10,701 bases of DNA, from contig JAEWBA010000364.1 of NCBI GenBank assembly GCA_023391395.1, positions 1-10,701 of the forward strand, given 5' to 3'. The position numbers and the translations under genes were made by a program. Positions within the stretch are counted from its first letter, which is position 1, and each line of letters starts with the position of its first letter. Of the stretch, positions 1 through 6,464 are shown piece after piece. The stretch comes from Pseudomonadota bacterium (GTDB lineage Bacteria > Pseudomonadota > Gammaproteobacteria > Burkholderiales > Burkholderiaceae_D). The notes beneath the pieces are model-generated. The model was not told where the DNA came from and searched no databases. It saw nothing but the letters and a program-made list of their open reading frames with translations.

Positions 1-1
1 C

Positions 2-1780
2 ATCGAGGCCGACAGCCTCACGCTGGATGGCACGATTGCAGCGAACCAGGCGGATATTCGTCCCTATACCAACGGGCGCGCCGTCACGGTCGGCTCGGCC
101 ACTTGCAACTCGTCGCCCTGCCTTGCCATCACCAAGCTGTACAAGATCGCCGCCCCCACCATCGGCATCGGCTCGTCCGCCTCAGCCGGACCGATTTATG
201 TCGCGGGCATTACCAATACCGGCACGGATGCGGCCACCGACCGCAGCGCAGTCACTACCCGCATCGGTCTGTTGAGCACCGCCGGCGTGAGCCAGGGCGG
301 CGCGATCGACGTGCAGGACTTGGGGATCGAGGCGGGCGGGCCGGTCAATCTCGTTCATGCCGCCAATGCCATCGACAATCTGGCCGGCTCGACCCTCAGC
401 GGCGACTTCAATTTCCGCAATTCGCGCGACCTGACCATTACCAGTCTGAGCGATTCGGAAGGCGGGTATTACCTCTATGGCGTCAGCACCGACGCCGGCA
501 ATATCGCGTTGACGTCGGCGGGCGACATCCGCATCTATTCCGCAGTCCGTACCCAGCAAGGCAACGTGGACTTGCGTTCTGACGGCGCGATCGACGGCTA
601 CGGCATTGTCATGGGAGACAGCCTGAACGCCGAGGCAAGGCGCGGCATTTTCCTGAACACCGAAGTCGCCGCCTTGCGGGCAATCAACACCGACACCGTC
701 GGCAATTCCGAAATCGACATCTTCAATTACGGCACGCTCACCGTCAACGAAGTCCGGCAGGCTGGCAACGGCGGCGATATCCTGATTTACACGGGAACGG
801 GCTATTCCGAAGAGCCGGCCTTCACCAATAACATGTCGACGCCAGCCGAAGCGCCGAGCGGTTCGCCGGTCGGCATCAGCGTCACCGGCAGAATCGATGC
901 CGGGACCGGCAATGTATTTCTCGGCACTGACGGCGCCATTGCGGGTGGTGCCGGTTCACTGGTCAAGGGCGAGAGTCTGACCGCAGTAGCCGGCGGCGGA
1001 ATTTCGCTCACCACCCAGGTTGCGTCCCTGGGGGCCGTGAATATGGACAATGTCGGGCAATCCGATATCAACATCACCAATACCGGCCCCATGACTATCC
1101 AGTATGCGTATCAGACAGGGGAAGCCGGCGGCGGCATCACGATCACCAATAGGGGTGCGCTGACTGTCGCCGCGTACGATCCGAACCTCCACTCTGATAC
1201 GGAATTTCCGTCCGAATCACCTTACGAGCCGTCGATGACTCCGGAGCCGATCATCAGGACCGGCGCCGGCGCCATCAGTCTGACCGCGCACAGCCCGCTC
1301 ACCATCAACGGCGAAATCAGATCCGACAGCGGCAGCATCGCGCTGGAAGCGGGCGCCAGCGGCAGCGGCAATGACAACCTGACCATCAATGCGGTGGTAG
1401 CAACGGCGGGCGCCGTCAAGCTGAAGGCCGGCGATGCCATTGCCATCAATGTGCCCGTACAGGCGGGCGGTGGCATCACGCAGGAGGCGAACGGGAATAT
1501 CAAACCGGCGCCAACGCCGCTCCCAACCCCCACCCCGCAGCCCGGGTCGCCGGTCAGGAACGCTGTCGATCAAACCCTCAAGACCGTCACCAGCACCATC
1601 ATCGCATCGACGCAGGCGGTCGCTCCGGGTAGCGGAGCAGGCGCCGGTCCCGGCGGTTACGGCAGGAGCATGGATAGCGGCAGGGACAACGACGGCAACG
1701 GCGGTACGGCGACAGCAGATAACGGAGCAAGCGAAAATGGCTCGACTACAAAACCAGCTACAAAACTGTATTGCAATTAA
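2..1780 (+). CDS. Large secreted repeat exoprotein, filamentous-haemagglutinin-like (3' part only)
   Basis: The reading frame is open from the window edge, so the N-terminus, including any signal and TPS secretion domain, is missing; 592 residues remain. The visible part is Gly/Ala/Asn/Thr-rich, with short alternating strands such as GAIDVQ, GNIALTS, SLTAVAGGGISL and LTIN, as expected of a right-handed beta-helix in large exoproteins and adhesins. Two units of about 80 residues repeat in tandem (560-793 and 908-1150). The end is a Pro-Thr-Pro linker (KPAPTPLPTPTPQPGSP), a Gly/Asn/Asp-rich low-complexity tail and a terminal KLYCN. No C-terminal beta-barrel is visible, which argues against a classical autotransporter and for two-partner secretion, although no TpsB transporter lies in the window. 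The last 44 bases overlap the next gene, so the two are probably cotranscribed. The likely role is surface adhesion or biofilm, inferred from fold type only; the ligand cannot be told. Confidence 0.78.
   Translation: MEADSLTLDGTIAANQADIRPYTNGRAVTVGSATCNSSPCLAITKLYKIAAPTIGIGSSASAGPIYVAGITNTGTDAATDRSAVTTRIGLLSTAGVSQGGAIDVQDLGIEAGGPVNLVHAANAIDNLAGSTLSGDFNFRNSRDLTITSLSDSEGGYYLYGVSTDAGNIALTSAGDIRIYSAVRTQQGNVDLRSDGAIDGYGIVMGDSLNAEARRGIFLNTEVAALRAINTDTVGNSEIDIFNYGTLTVNEVRQAGNGGDILIYTGTGYSEEPAFTNNMSTPAEAPSGSPVGISVTGRIDAGTGNVFLGTDGAIAGGAGSLVKGESLTAVAGGGISLTTQVASLGAVNMDNVGQSDINITNTGPMTIQYAYQTGEAGGGITITNRGALTVAAYDPNLHSDTEFPSESPYEPSMTPEPIIRTGAGAISLTAHSPLTINGEIRSDSGSIALEAGASGSGNDNLTINAVVATAGAVKLKAGDAIAINVPVQAGGGITQEANGNIKPAPTPLPTPTPQPGSPVRNAVDQTLKTVTSTIIASTQAVAPGSGAGAGPGGYGRSMDSGRDNDGNGGTATADNGASENGSTTKPATKLYCN
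560..1150 (+). repeat. Two tandem ~80-codon repeats inside the exoprotein
   Basis: Unit 1 (560-793, 78 codons) and unit 2 (908-1150, 81 codons) share one order of motifs: GNV-L--DGAI, then a G(D/E)SL-A-A--GI-L-T-VA-L-A(I/V)N segment, then -D-VG-S(E/D)I-I-N-G--T(I/V), then a QAG/QTGEA turn and a closing GG-I-I strand. The units are separated by about 38 codons rich in Ser/Pro/Glu. They differ enough at the DNA level that this is old duplication of beta-helix coils and not a recent slippage repeat. Confidence 0.7.
1724..1727 (+). promoter_or_regulatory. Ribosome binding site for the FecR-domain gene
   Basis: GGAG lies 9 bases before the ATG at 1737, inside the 3' end of the exoprotein gene. 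It selects this ATG as the start: the reading frame extends further upstream, but a signal peptide follows this ATG. Ribosomes finishing the exoprotein pass over the site, so translation may be coupled. Confidence 0.65.
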
Positions 1781-2822
1781 GGCGGGGCTGACGCAGCTCC
1801 TGCTGCTGGCGATACTGCTGTGCGCGGCGACCCTGGCCCATGCGGCCGGCATGGCGGGTACCGTGGTGAATCTCAGCGGTCCGCTGCTGGCGAAGAAGCC
1901 GGACGGATCGGTCAAGGTGTTGTCGCTGAAATCCGAAGTCGAATCGGGCGATACGTTGATCACCGAAAAGAACACCTACGCGCGCGTCCGTTTCATCGAC
2001 AACAGCGAAATCACGCTGCGTCCGGATTCGCAGGTGAAGATCGACAGCTTTTCCTATGACGAAGCCAAACCGGATGCCGACAGCGCGACTTTCAGCTTGG
2101 TCAAGGGAGGCTTGCGCGCGATTACCGGCGCGCTCGGCAAGCGCAACCGTGAGCGCGTAGGCCTGAATACCCCGACGGCGACGATCGGCATTCGCGGCAC
2201 CACCTTCATTGCCCAATACGTGCCACCGCCGCCAGCAGCAAGTGGGCCGAACGACAATGCGCAGTCGGATTTGGTGCGAAACTTGTTGTCGTCAACACCG
2301 CCGACACCGGGCGGAACGGCACTGACAGGAAGGGTCGGCAGCGGCGGGCCGCCGAGTCCGGGGCAGATGCCAACCGAAAAGGTCGGTGGATCACCGCCAT
2401 CGCCGGGCGGCTTGCCGCCGGGGCCGATCGGGACGCCGGCGCCAGCGACACCATCAACGCCACCGGCGTCTGGGGGACCGTCGGCACCTGCGGGTCCATT
2501 GACCTTGCCCCCGATAGCGCCAATGCCGTCGTCGACGCCATCGACACCCTCGGCGCCAACGGGGCCCTCCGCACCGCCGCCGCTTGCGCCGGGGTTGCAC
2601 CTGAACGTGACCGACGGCGCCATCCTCGTGACCAACAATGGCGGCAGCCTTGGCTTTCAGGCCGGGCAGTTCGGTTACGTTCCGAGCATAAACCAACCGC
2701 CGGTGATCGTGCCCTCGAATCCGAACATACAGTTCGTGCCGCCGCCGTCGTTCAATGCCGGCAATGCGGGTGGTCCCGGCAGCTCCGGACAGAGCGAAGC
2801 GGTTGATTGCGTGGTCCGTTGA
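1737..2822 (+). CDS. Exported FecR-domain protein with a proline-rich insert
   Basis: The product has 361 residues. Residues 1-36 form a signal peptide: a polar start, a hydrophobic core TQLLLLAILLCAATL, and a probable cleavage after AHA36. A FecR-type beta domain follows at about 40-161. It shows VNLSGPLLAKKPDGSV, VESGDTLITEKNTYARVRF, EITLRPDSQVKID, SLVKGGLRAITG and the typical NTPTATIGIRGTTF. Residues about 162-286 are Pro/Gly/Ser/Thr-rich low complexity. After them a second beta segment (LNVTDGAILVTNNGGSLGF, QAGQFGYVP) looks like the end of the same domain, followed by a Pro/Asn/Gly-rich tail. Unlike FecR of iron uptake, it has a cleavable signal and no N-terminal anti-sigma region, and no sigma factor or TonB receptor is adjacent. 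It is probably a periplasmic or surface partner of the upstream exoprotein. Domain assignment is firm; function is not. Confidence 0.85.
   Translation: MARLQNQLQNCIAIKAGLTQLLLLAILLCAATLAHAAGMAGTVVNLSGPLLAKKPDGSVKVLSLKSEVESGDTLITEKNTYARVRFIDNSEITLRPDSQVKIDSFSYDEAKPDADSATFSLVKGGLRAITGALGKRNRERVGLNTPTATIGIRGTTFIAQYVPPPPAASGPNDNAQSDLVRNLLSSTPPTPGGTALTGRVGSGGPPSPGQMPTEKVGGSPPSPGGLPPGPIGTPAPATPSTPPASGGPSAPAGPLTLPPIAPMPSSTPSTPSAPTGPSAPPPLAPGLHLNVTDGAILVTNNGGSLGFQAGQFGYVPSINQPPVIVPSNPNIQFVPPPSFNAGNAGGPGSSGQSEAVDCVVR
2220..2594 (+). repeat. Proline/glycine/serine-rich low-complexity stretch
   Basis: About 125 codons (residues 162-286 of the FecR-domain protein) are dominated by Pro, Gly, Ser, Thr and Ala, with runs such as PPSPG, GLPPGPIG, TPAPATPSTPP and SAPPPLAPG. 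There is no regular period like collagen Gly-X-Y. It is an extended, probably disordered insert between two beta segments of one domain. Confidence 0.7.
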
Positions 2823-2837
2823 GGGATTCCAACGGTT

Positions 2838-2926
2838 CTGTCATTTCGAGCGCAGCGAGAAATCTCGTTTCGCTCTACATCGTACGGCGTTCGAGATTCC
2901 TCGTCGCTGGCTCATCGGAATGACAG
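2838..2926. repeat. 89-bp imperfect inverted repeat in the convergent intergenic gap
   Basis: The left arm (2838-2867) starts CTGTCATTTCGAGCGCAGCG and ends AATCTCG. The right arm (2892-2926), read on the other strand, starts CTGTCATTCCGATGAGCCAG and ends AATCTCG. The arms match over most of their length with a few mismatches and small length differences; the 24-base centre is not paired. Read forward it encodes HFERSEKSR, a spurious peptide known from interspersed repeats in many bacterial genomes. It fills most of the gap between the FecR-domain gene and the gspE-like gene, which converge here. It has no transposase and looks like a REP or MITE-type element. It could also fold in RNA and help end transcription from either side, though no T-tract follows. 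Confidence 0.7.
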
Positions 2927-2989
2927 CGGCGAAATCTTCTCGACGAGGTGAGGGGATCGGGGAGGCTGCTTGATCAGGTAACCGGTGGC

Positions 2990-5353
2990 CTACTTGATGC
3001 ACACCGCCCGCACCTGCTTGATGTCGGTAATGCCGGCCAAGACCTTTTCGATACCGTCCATCTTCAGCGTCAGCATGCCGTCTTCCAGCGCGGCCGCCAG
3101 CATGAGGGCGACGCGGCTGTGCTCCTGGATCAGGCGCTTCATGCGGTCCGTGCCTGTCATCAGCTCATGCAGGCCAACGCGGCCCTTGTAGCCGCCACTG
3201 CACTGGTCGCAGCCGACTGCCTTATACAGCTGAAATTTGCCGCTGCTGTCGCAATAGTTCCGCGCCCAGTTCTTCAGTACCGCATTCTGCGCTGCCTTTT
3301 CGTCTTTCTGGAACGGCTCGGTATTGCGCAACTCTTCGCAGTATTCGACCAGCAACGCCTGCAATTCCTCGACCGAGGGCTCGTAGGCAAGTTTGCAGTT
3401 GTTGCATAGTCGCTTGGCCAGCCGCTGCGCCAGCACCCCAAGAAGAGCATCGGCGAAGTTGAACGGGTCCATGCCCATGTCGAGCAGGCGCACGATGGAT
3501 TCCGGCGCACTGTTGGTGTGCAGGGTGGAGAACACCAGGTGGCCGGTGAGGGAAGCCTCGATCCCCATGGCCACGGTTTCCTTGTCGCGCATTTCACCGA
3601 CCATGATTACGTCCGGATCGGCGCGCAGGAAGGCGCGCATGGCGGTAGCGAAGTCGAGGCCGGCCTTGCGGTTGACCTGCACCTGGCGCAAGCCCTTTTG
3701 CGTGATTTCTACCGGGTCTTCCGCGGTCCAGATCTTGGTGTCGGGCGTATTGAGATGATGCAGGACAGAATGCAGAGTGGTGGTCTTGCCGGAGCCGGTC
3801 GGGCCGCACACGAAGAACAGGCCGTAAGGCTTGCTGACGGCGCTCTTCAGACGTTCCAGGTTGTGCGGCAGCACGCCCAGCTTGTCGAGCGGAATTGGCT
3901 CGCCGGCGGCCAGGATACGCATCACGATGTCTTCGACGCCGCCGGCCGAAGGAATGGTGGCGATGCGCAGTTCGATATCGAGCGGTCCGAATTTCTTGAA
4001 CTTGATCTTGCCATCCTGCGGTTTGCGGCGCTCGGAAATGTCCAGCTCGCACATGATCTTGATGCGGGCGGCCAGCGCGTGACGGTAGCTTGCCGGAATC
4101 TCGATATAGGGCTCAAGCGAGCCATCCTTGCGGAAGCGGATGATGGTCTTTTCCTTGCCCGGACGCGGCTCGATATGGATGTCGGATGCCCCTTGGCGGT
4201 AGGCATCGATGATGATCTTGTTGACCAGCTTGACCAGCTCGTTCTCCGCAGCGGCCGAGATGTCTGCTTCGGAAAGCTCGTGTTCTTCGTCGCCTGCCTC
4301 CAGGCCTGAGAGAAGCTCGTCGACGGAGCCGGTATCGATTTCGGCGCCATAGAACTGGTCCAGCGTCTGCTTGAATTCCGCGTTCGTGGTGACGCGGTAG
4401 ACGAACTGGGTCTTGGGGAAGATGTTGTTGATGACGCGGGTGCTTTTCACCTGCTCCGGGTCGACCGCGAGGATGACCATGCCGTCCTTGCCATCCTCGA
4501 TGGGCAACCACTGGTTTTGCTCGACGAATTCGCGCTTCAGGTTCTTGAGCAGGTCCACCGGCTTGATGCGATCCGGTTTGAAGGATTCGTAGGGTACGCC
4601 GAAGAACCTGGACAGCGCCTGGCCGATCGCCGGCAGCTTGACCTGGAATTCGCGCACCAGGACTTGTTCCACATCGTCGCCCTTGCGCCGCGCCGAGCGC
4701 GTCGCCAGTTCCAGCTCGCCGGCCGAGAGGACGGCTTCCGCGATCAGTTGGTCGTATTTTGAGCGCACGGGCGGCGGCGGGCGCAGGCGCTGCGTGTAGG
4801 CAATCGCCAGCGTCTTGCACAGCTCGCGCACGCCGTCCTCCGTGATCGGGGAAAAGCTTGTGCCCTCGCGATTGTTGATGAGCTGTACCGCCCCCAGGAG
4901 TTCGTTGCTGCGCTCGTCGATGAGGGGGGCGACCAGCATCTGCTTGGTCCGGTAGCCGGTGCGGCGGTCCACCTCGCGCAGGAATTGGAGTTGCGGGGAG
5001 TGAGCCTTCAGCTCGGCCTCGTCGTAGACGTCCTTGATATTGACCAGCTTGCGCGTCAGCGCCACATATCCGGCCACGCTCTGATCGGAAATCGGCAGCT
5101 TGAGCTGGTTGACCGAATTGAGCCCGGTCTTGACCTTGGAGACGATCGAAGCCTTGTCCTCGCCGACGCCATAGATCGTCAGGCGGTCGCAGTTGAAGAG
5201 GTCACAGATATCCTGTGACACATCGAGCATGATTTCATCGACATTGCTGGTGGCGTGGATCTTGTTCGTCACCACCTGCAGCTTCTTGAAGAAATTCAGG
5301 CGGATATTGACGTCCTCTCCGCCGTTTTGCTGCATGCCGAGAACCGCGCTCAT
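2990..5353 (-). CDS. GAF domain-containing GspE/PilB-family secretion or pilus ATPase
   Basis: The product has 787 residues. A GAF domain (about 20-190) is followed by a GspE N-terminal (MshEN-like) domain (about 205-340), then an acidic linker and a T2SSE ATPase domain (about 385-775). Walker A is GPTGSGKT (517-524, Lys523). The Walker B region is DPDVIMVGE (579-587), followed by MRD, and the His-box segment is TGHLVFSTLHTNSAPE. A zinc tetracysteine is present as C650-x2-C653 and C715-x2-C718. These are the hallmarks of hexameric cytoplasmic ATPases that drive type II secretion or type IV pilus assembly. The GAF domain is extra relative to classical GspE/PilB and suggests gating by a small ligand. 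No pilC, gspF, pilin or secretin gene is nearby, so this is an orphan motor that may serve machinery encoded elsewhere. The ATG at 5353 has only a weak upstream GGA; the next Met, residue 7, lacks a better site. Confidence 0.93.
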   Translation of the reverse strand: MSAVLGMQQNGGEDVNIRLNFFKKLQVVTNKIHATSNVDEIMLDVSQDICDLFNCDRLTIYGVGEDKASIVSKVKTGLNSVNQLKLPISDQSVAGYVALTRKLVNIKDVYDEAELKAHSPQLQFLREVDRRTGYRTKQMLVAPLIDERSNELLGAVQLINNREGTSFSPITEDGVRELCKTLAIAYTQRLRPPPPVRSKYDQLIAEAVLSAGELELATRSARRKGDDVEQVLVREFQVKLPAIGQALSRFFGVPYESFKPDRIKPVDLLKNLKREFVEQNQWLPIEDGKDGMVILAVDPEQVKSTRVINNIFPKTQFVYRVTTNAEFKQTLDQFYGAEIDTGSVDELLSGLEAGDEEHELSEADISAAAENELVKLVNKIIIDAYRQGASDIHIEPRPGKEKTIIRFRKDGSLEPYIEIPASYRHALAARIKIMCELDISERRKPQDGKIKFKKFGPLDIELRIATIPSAGGVEDIVMRILAAGEPIPLDKLGVLPHNLERLKSAVSKPYGLFFVCGPTGSGKTTTLHSVLHHLNTPDTKIWTAEDPVEITQKGLRQVQVNRKAGLDFATAMRAFLRADPDVIMVGEMRDKETVAMGIEASLTGHLVFSTLHTNSAPESIVRLLDMGMDPFNFADALLGVLAQRLAKRLCNNCKLAYEPSVEELQALLVEYCEELRNTEPFQKDEKAAQNAVLKNWARNYCDSSGKFQLYKAVGCDQCSGGYKGRVGLHELMTGTDRMKRLIQEHSRVALMLAAALEDGMLTLKMDGIEKVLAGITDIKQVRAVCIK
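5201..5219. repeat. Perfect 7-bp inverted repeat inside the gspE-like gene
   Basis: GTCACAG, spacer ATATC, CTGTGAC. It lies about 135-150 bases inside the coding region, in the GAF part (codons for SQDICD). The half-sites resemble CRP half-sites but in the everted order TCACA...TGTGA, so it is not a normal CRP operator. It may be chance. Confidence 0.35.
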
Positions 5354-5415
5354 GTTGATTGTCCATTGTGTGGGGTTCCTATACCGGCCGCACAGGACCA
5401 GGCCGGGCTGGAGGA

Positions 5416-5421
5416 ATTATA
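5416..5421 (-). promoter_or_regulatory. Putative -10 box of the gspE-like gene
   Basis: On the minus strand this reads TATAAT, a perfect sigma-70 -10 hexamer, 62 bases before the ATG at 5353. It lies in an AT-rich island unlike the flanking GC-rich coding DNA. No good -35 at 16-18 bases is seen; the closest is TCGACA with a 20-base spacer. Confidence 0.45.
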
Positions 5422-5470
5422 TAAGGCGAGTTGTAAAAATGTGTCGATAAAACAGAGTCATTTTCAGTGA

Positions 5471-5479
5471 TGGTATAAA
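5471..5479 (+). promoter_or_regulatory. Putative extended -10 promoter of the signalling operon
   Basis: TGGTATAAA fits an extended -10 (TGn-TATAAA) and sits about 54 bases before the leader ATG at 5533. No convincing -35 accompanies it, which extended -10 promoters tolerate. An alternative -10, TACAAT at 5499-5504, is closer to the gene. The region 5354-5532 between the divergent genes is AT-rich around 5416-5520 and holds no gene that I can support. Confidence 0.4.
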
Positions 5480-5518
5480 AAGCAAGCCTGAATCGGTCTA
5501 CAATCATTCCAAAAAACC

Positions 5519-5525
5519 AAGGGAG
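5519..5525 (+). promoter_or_regulatory. Ribosome binding site of the 27-codon leader ORF
   Basis: AAGGGAG lies 7 bases before the ATG at 5533. It is a far better site than anything in front of the phosphodiesterase ATG at 5613, which suggests that ribosomes load here first. Confidence 0.55.
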
Positions 5526-5532
5526 AAAAACG

Positions 5533-5616
5533 ATGGCTGGCCTTTCCTCGACGCGCCCCTCGCACGGCTCCATGACGCGTTGCCTCCTCGTCGAAGCCGG
5601 CGGCGGGACGGAATGA
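5533..5616 (+). CDS. Short leader ORF (27 aa), ATGA-coupled to the phosphodiesterase gene
   Basis: The ORF starts at an ATG with a strong Shine-Dalgarno sequence and ends in TGA at 5614-5616. This stop overlaps the next gene's ATG (5613-5615) in an ATGA junction. The peptide begins MAGLSSTRPSHGSM and continues TRCLLVEAGGGTE. It has no membrane segment, no run of one amino acid that would point to classical attenuation, and no domain I recognise. The arrangement suggests that translating the leader delivers ribosomes to the phosphodiesterase start, which has only a weak site of its own. It could be a functional small protein, a regulatory leader or a fortuitous ORF; the signal before it and the exact stop-start overlap favour real translation. 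Confidence 0.5.
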   Translation: MAGLSSTRPSHGSMTRCLLVEAGGGTE

Positions 5617-6428
5617 AGCTGCGCATCCTGGGTTGCGCTGGCGGTATCGGCGGCCGGCAGCGCCTGACAACCTGTCTTCGCGTGGACCATGACATTCTGC
5701 TCGACGCCGGCACCGGCCTCTCCAGTCTTGGTCTCGATGAGCTGGTGCGCATCGATCACGTCTTTCTCTCGCACTCTCATCTCGACCATGTCGCCGGGCT
5801 GGCGCTACTGGTCGATGCCGTATTCGGCAAGCGCACCGGCCCGGTGACGGTACACGCTTCGGAAGCGGTGATCGCGTCGCTCAAGCAGCACCTCTTCAAC
5901 TGGGTGATGTGGCCGAACTTCGCCGAGCTTCCGCATGCCAATGACTCCATCCTGCGCTGGTCGCCATTCAGGCCGGGCGAGGCCGTCACCATCGGCAGGC
6001 GCGTGCTGACATCCCACCCCGTCAATCACACCGCCGGTTCGGTGGCCTATCACGTGCGCCAGGGAGATGCGAGCTTCCTGTTCTCCGGCGACATGCGCTC
6101 GACGCCGGAGCTGTGGGATACGCTCAAGGCCGACCCGACACTGCAAAAGGTGATCGTCGATTGCTCGTTTCCGAACGCCGAGGCCACTCTGGCGGAGAAA
6201 TCCGGGCATTTCTGCCCCCAGTCATTGGTGACGGACATTGCCGCCATGCCGGCCGGCGTCGAATTCCTTATCTACCATCTGAAGCCAGGGCAGGAGGAGC
6301 TGATCATGCGGCAGCTTGCCGATTGCGGCGCTGGCCGTAGCTTCAGGGCCCTGCAATGCGGCGACCAATTCGAATTTGACGACGCAGGCAACATCCAGCG
6401 ACCGCAGCGCCATGAGACCCGAATCTGA
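5613..6428 (+). CDS. Metallo-beta-lactamase-fold 3',5'-cyclic-nucleotide phosphodiesterase (class II, PDE1-like)
   Basis: The product has 271 residues with no signal peptide, so it is cytoplasmic. The first strand, MKLRILGCAGGIGG, is typical of the family and fixes the start at 5613 instead of an in-frame TTG 11 codons upstream. The metal ligands are all present: H54-S-H56-L-D58-H59, H135 or H139 in HPVNH, D160 in FSGD, and H222 in YHLKPG. The HxHLDH block with a following Gly, and the segment HLFNWVMWPNF, resemble bacterial class II cAMP phosphodiesterases related to yeast PDE1, which hydrolyse cAMP or cGMP to 5'-NMP. Other metallo-beta-lactamase hydrolases share the metal site, so substrate is inferred. 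It begins in the ATGA overlap with the leader and is followed after 36 bases by the HD-GYP gene. An adenylate cyclase two genes downstream fits cAMP as substrate. Confidence 0.85.
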   Translation: MKLRILGCAGGIGGRQRLTTCLRVDHDILLDAGTGLSSLGLDELVRIDHVFLSHSHLDHVAGLALLVDAVFGKRTGPVTVHASEAVIASLKQHLFNWVMWPNFAELPHANDSILRWSPFRPGEAVTIGRRVLTSHPVNHTAGSVAYHVRQGDASFLFSGDMRSTPELWDTLKADPTLQKVIVDCSFPNAEATLAEKSGHFCPQSLVTDIAAMPAGVEFLIYHLKPGQEELIMRQLADCGAGRSFRALQCGDQFEFDDAGNIQRPQRHETRI

Positions 6429-6451
6429 TCTGCCGGCGGACCCGCCGTGCC

Positions 6452-6456
6452 AGGAG
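6452..6456 (+). promoter_or_regulatory. Ribosome binding site of the HD-GYP gene
   Basis: AGGAG lies 8 bases before the ATG at 6465. This favours that ATG over the in-frame GTG at 6447, which would place the Shine-Dalgarno sequence inside the gene. Confidence 0.65.
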
Positions 6457-6464
6457 CAGGCCGC

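Noticed and set aside
1217..1975. Minus-strand open frame (252 codons) across the exoprotein end and FecR start
   Set aside because: It runs antisense to two genes with clear signal peptide and domain evidence. Its composition is that of a shadow frame.
2054..2638. Minus-strand open frame, Gly/Ala-rich (194 codons)
   Set aside because: It is the complement of the Pro/Gly-rich stretch of the FecR-domain gene. Low complexity makes stop-free frames on both strands.
1737..2822. FecR-type anti-sigma regulator of iron uptake
   Set aside because: There is a cleavable signal peptide, no cytoplasmic anti-sigma segment, and no adjacent ECF sigma factor or TonB receptor.
2755..2973. Plus-strand 72-codon frame containing HFERSEKSR
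   Set aside because: The peptide is a translation of the intergenic inverted repeat, a known source of false genes.
2990..5353. Part of a complete type II secretion or type IV pilus operon
   Set aside because: No other component of either system is on either side within the window.
5440..5485. CRP operator in the divergent promoter region
   Set aside because: I looked for TGTGA-N6-TCACA. Only isolated half-site-like words (such as TGTGT and AGTCA) occur with wrong spacing.
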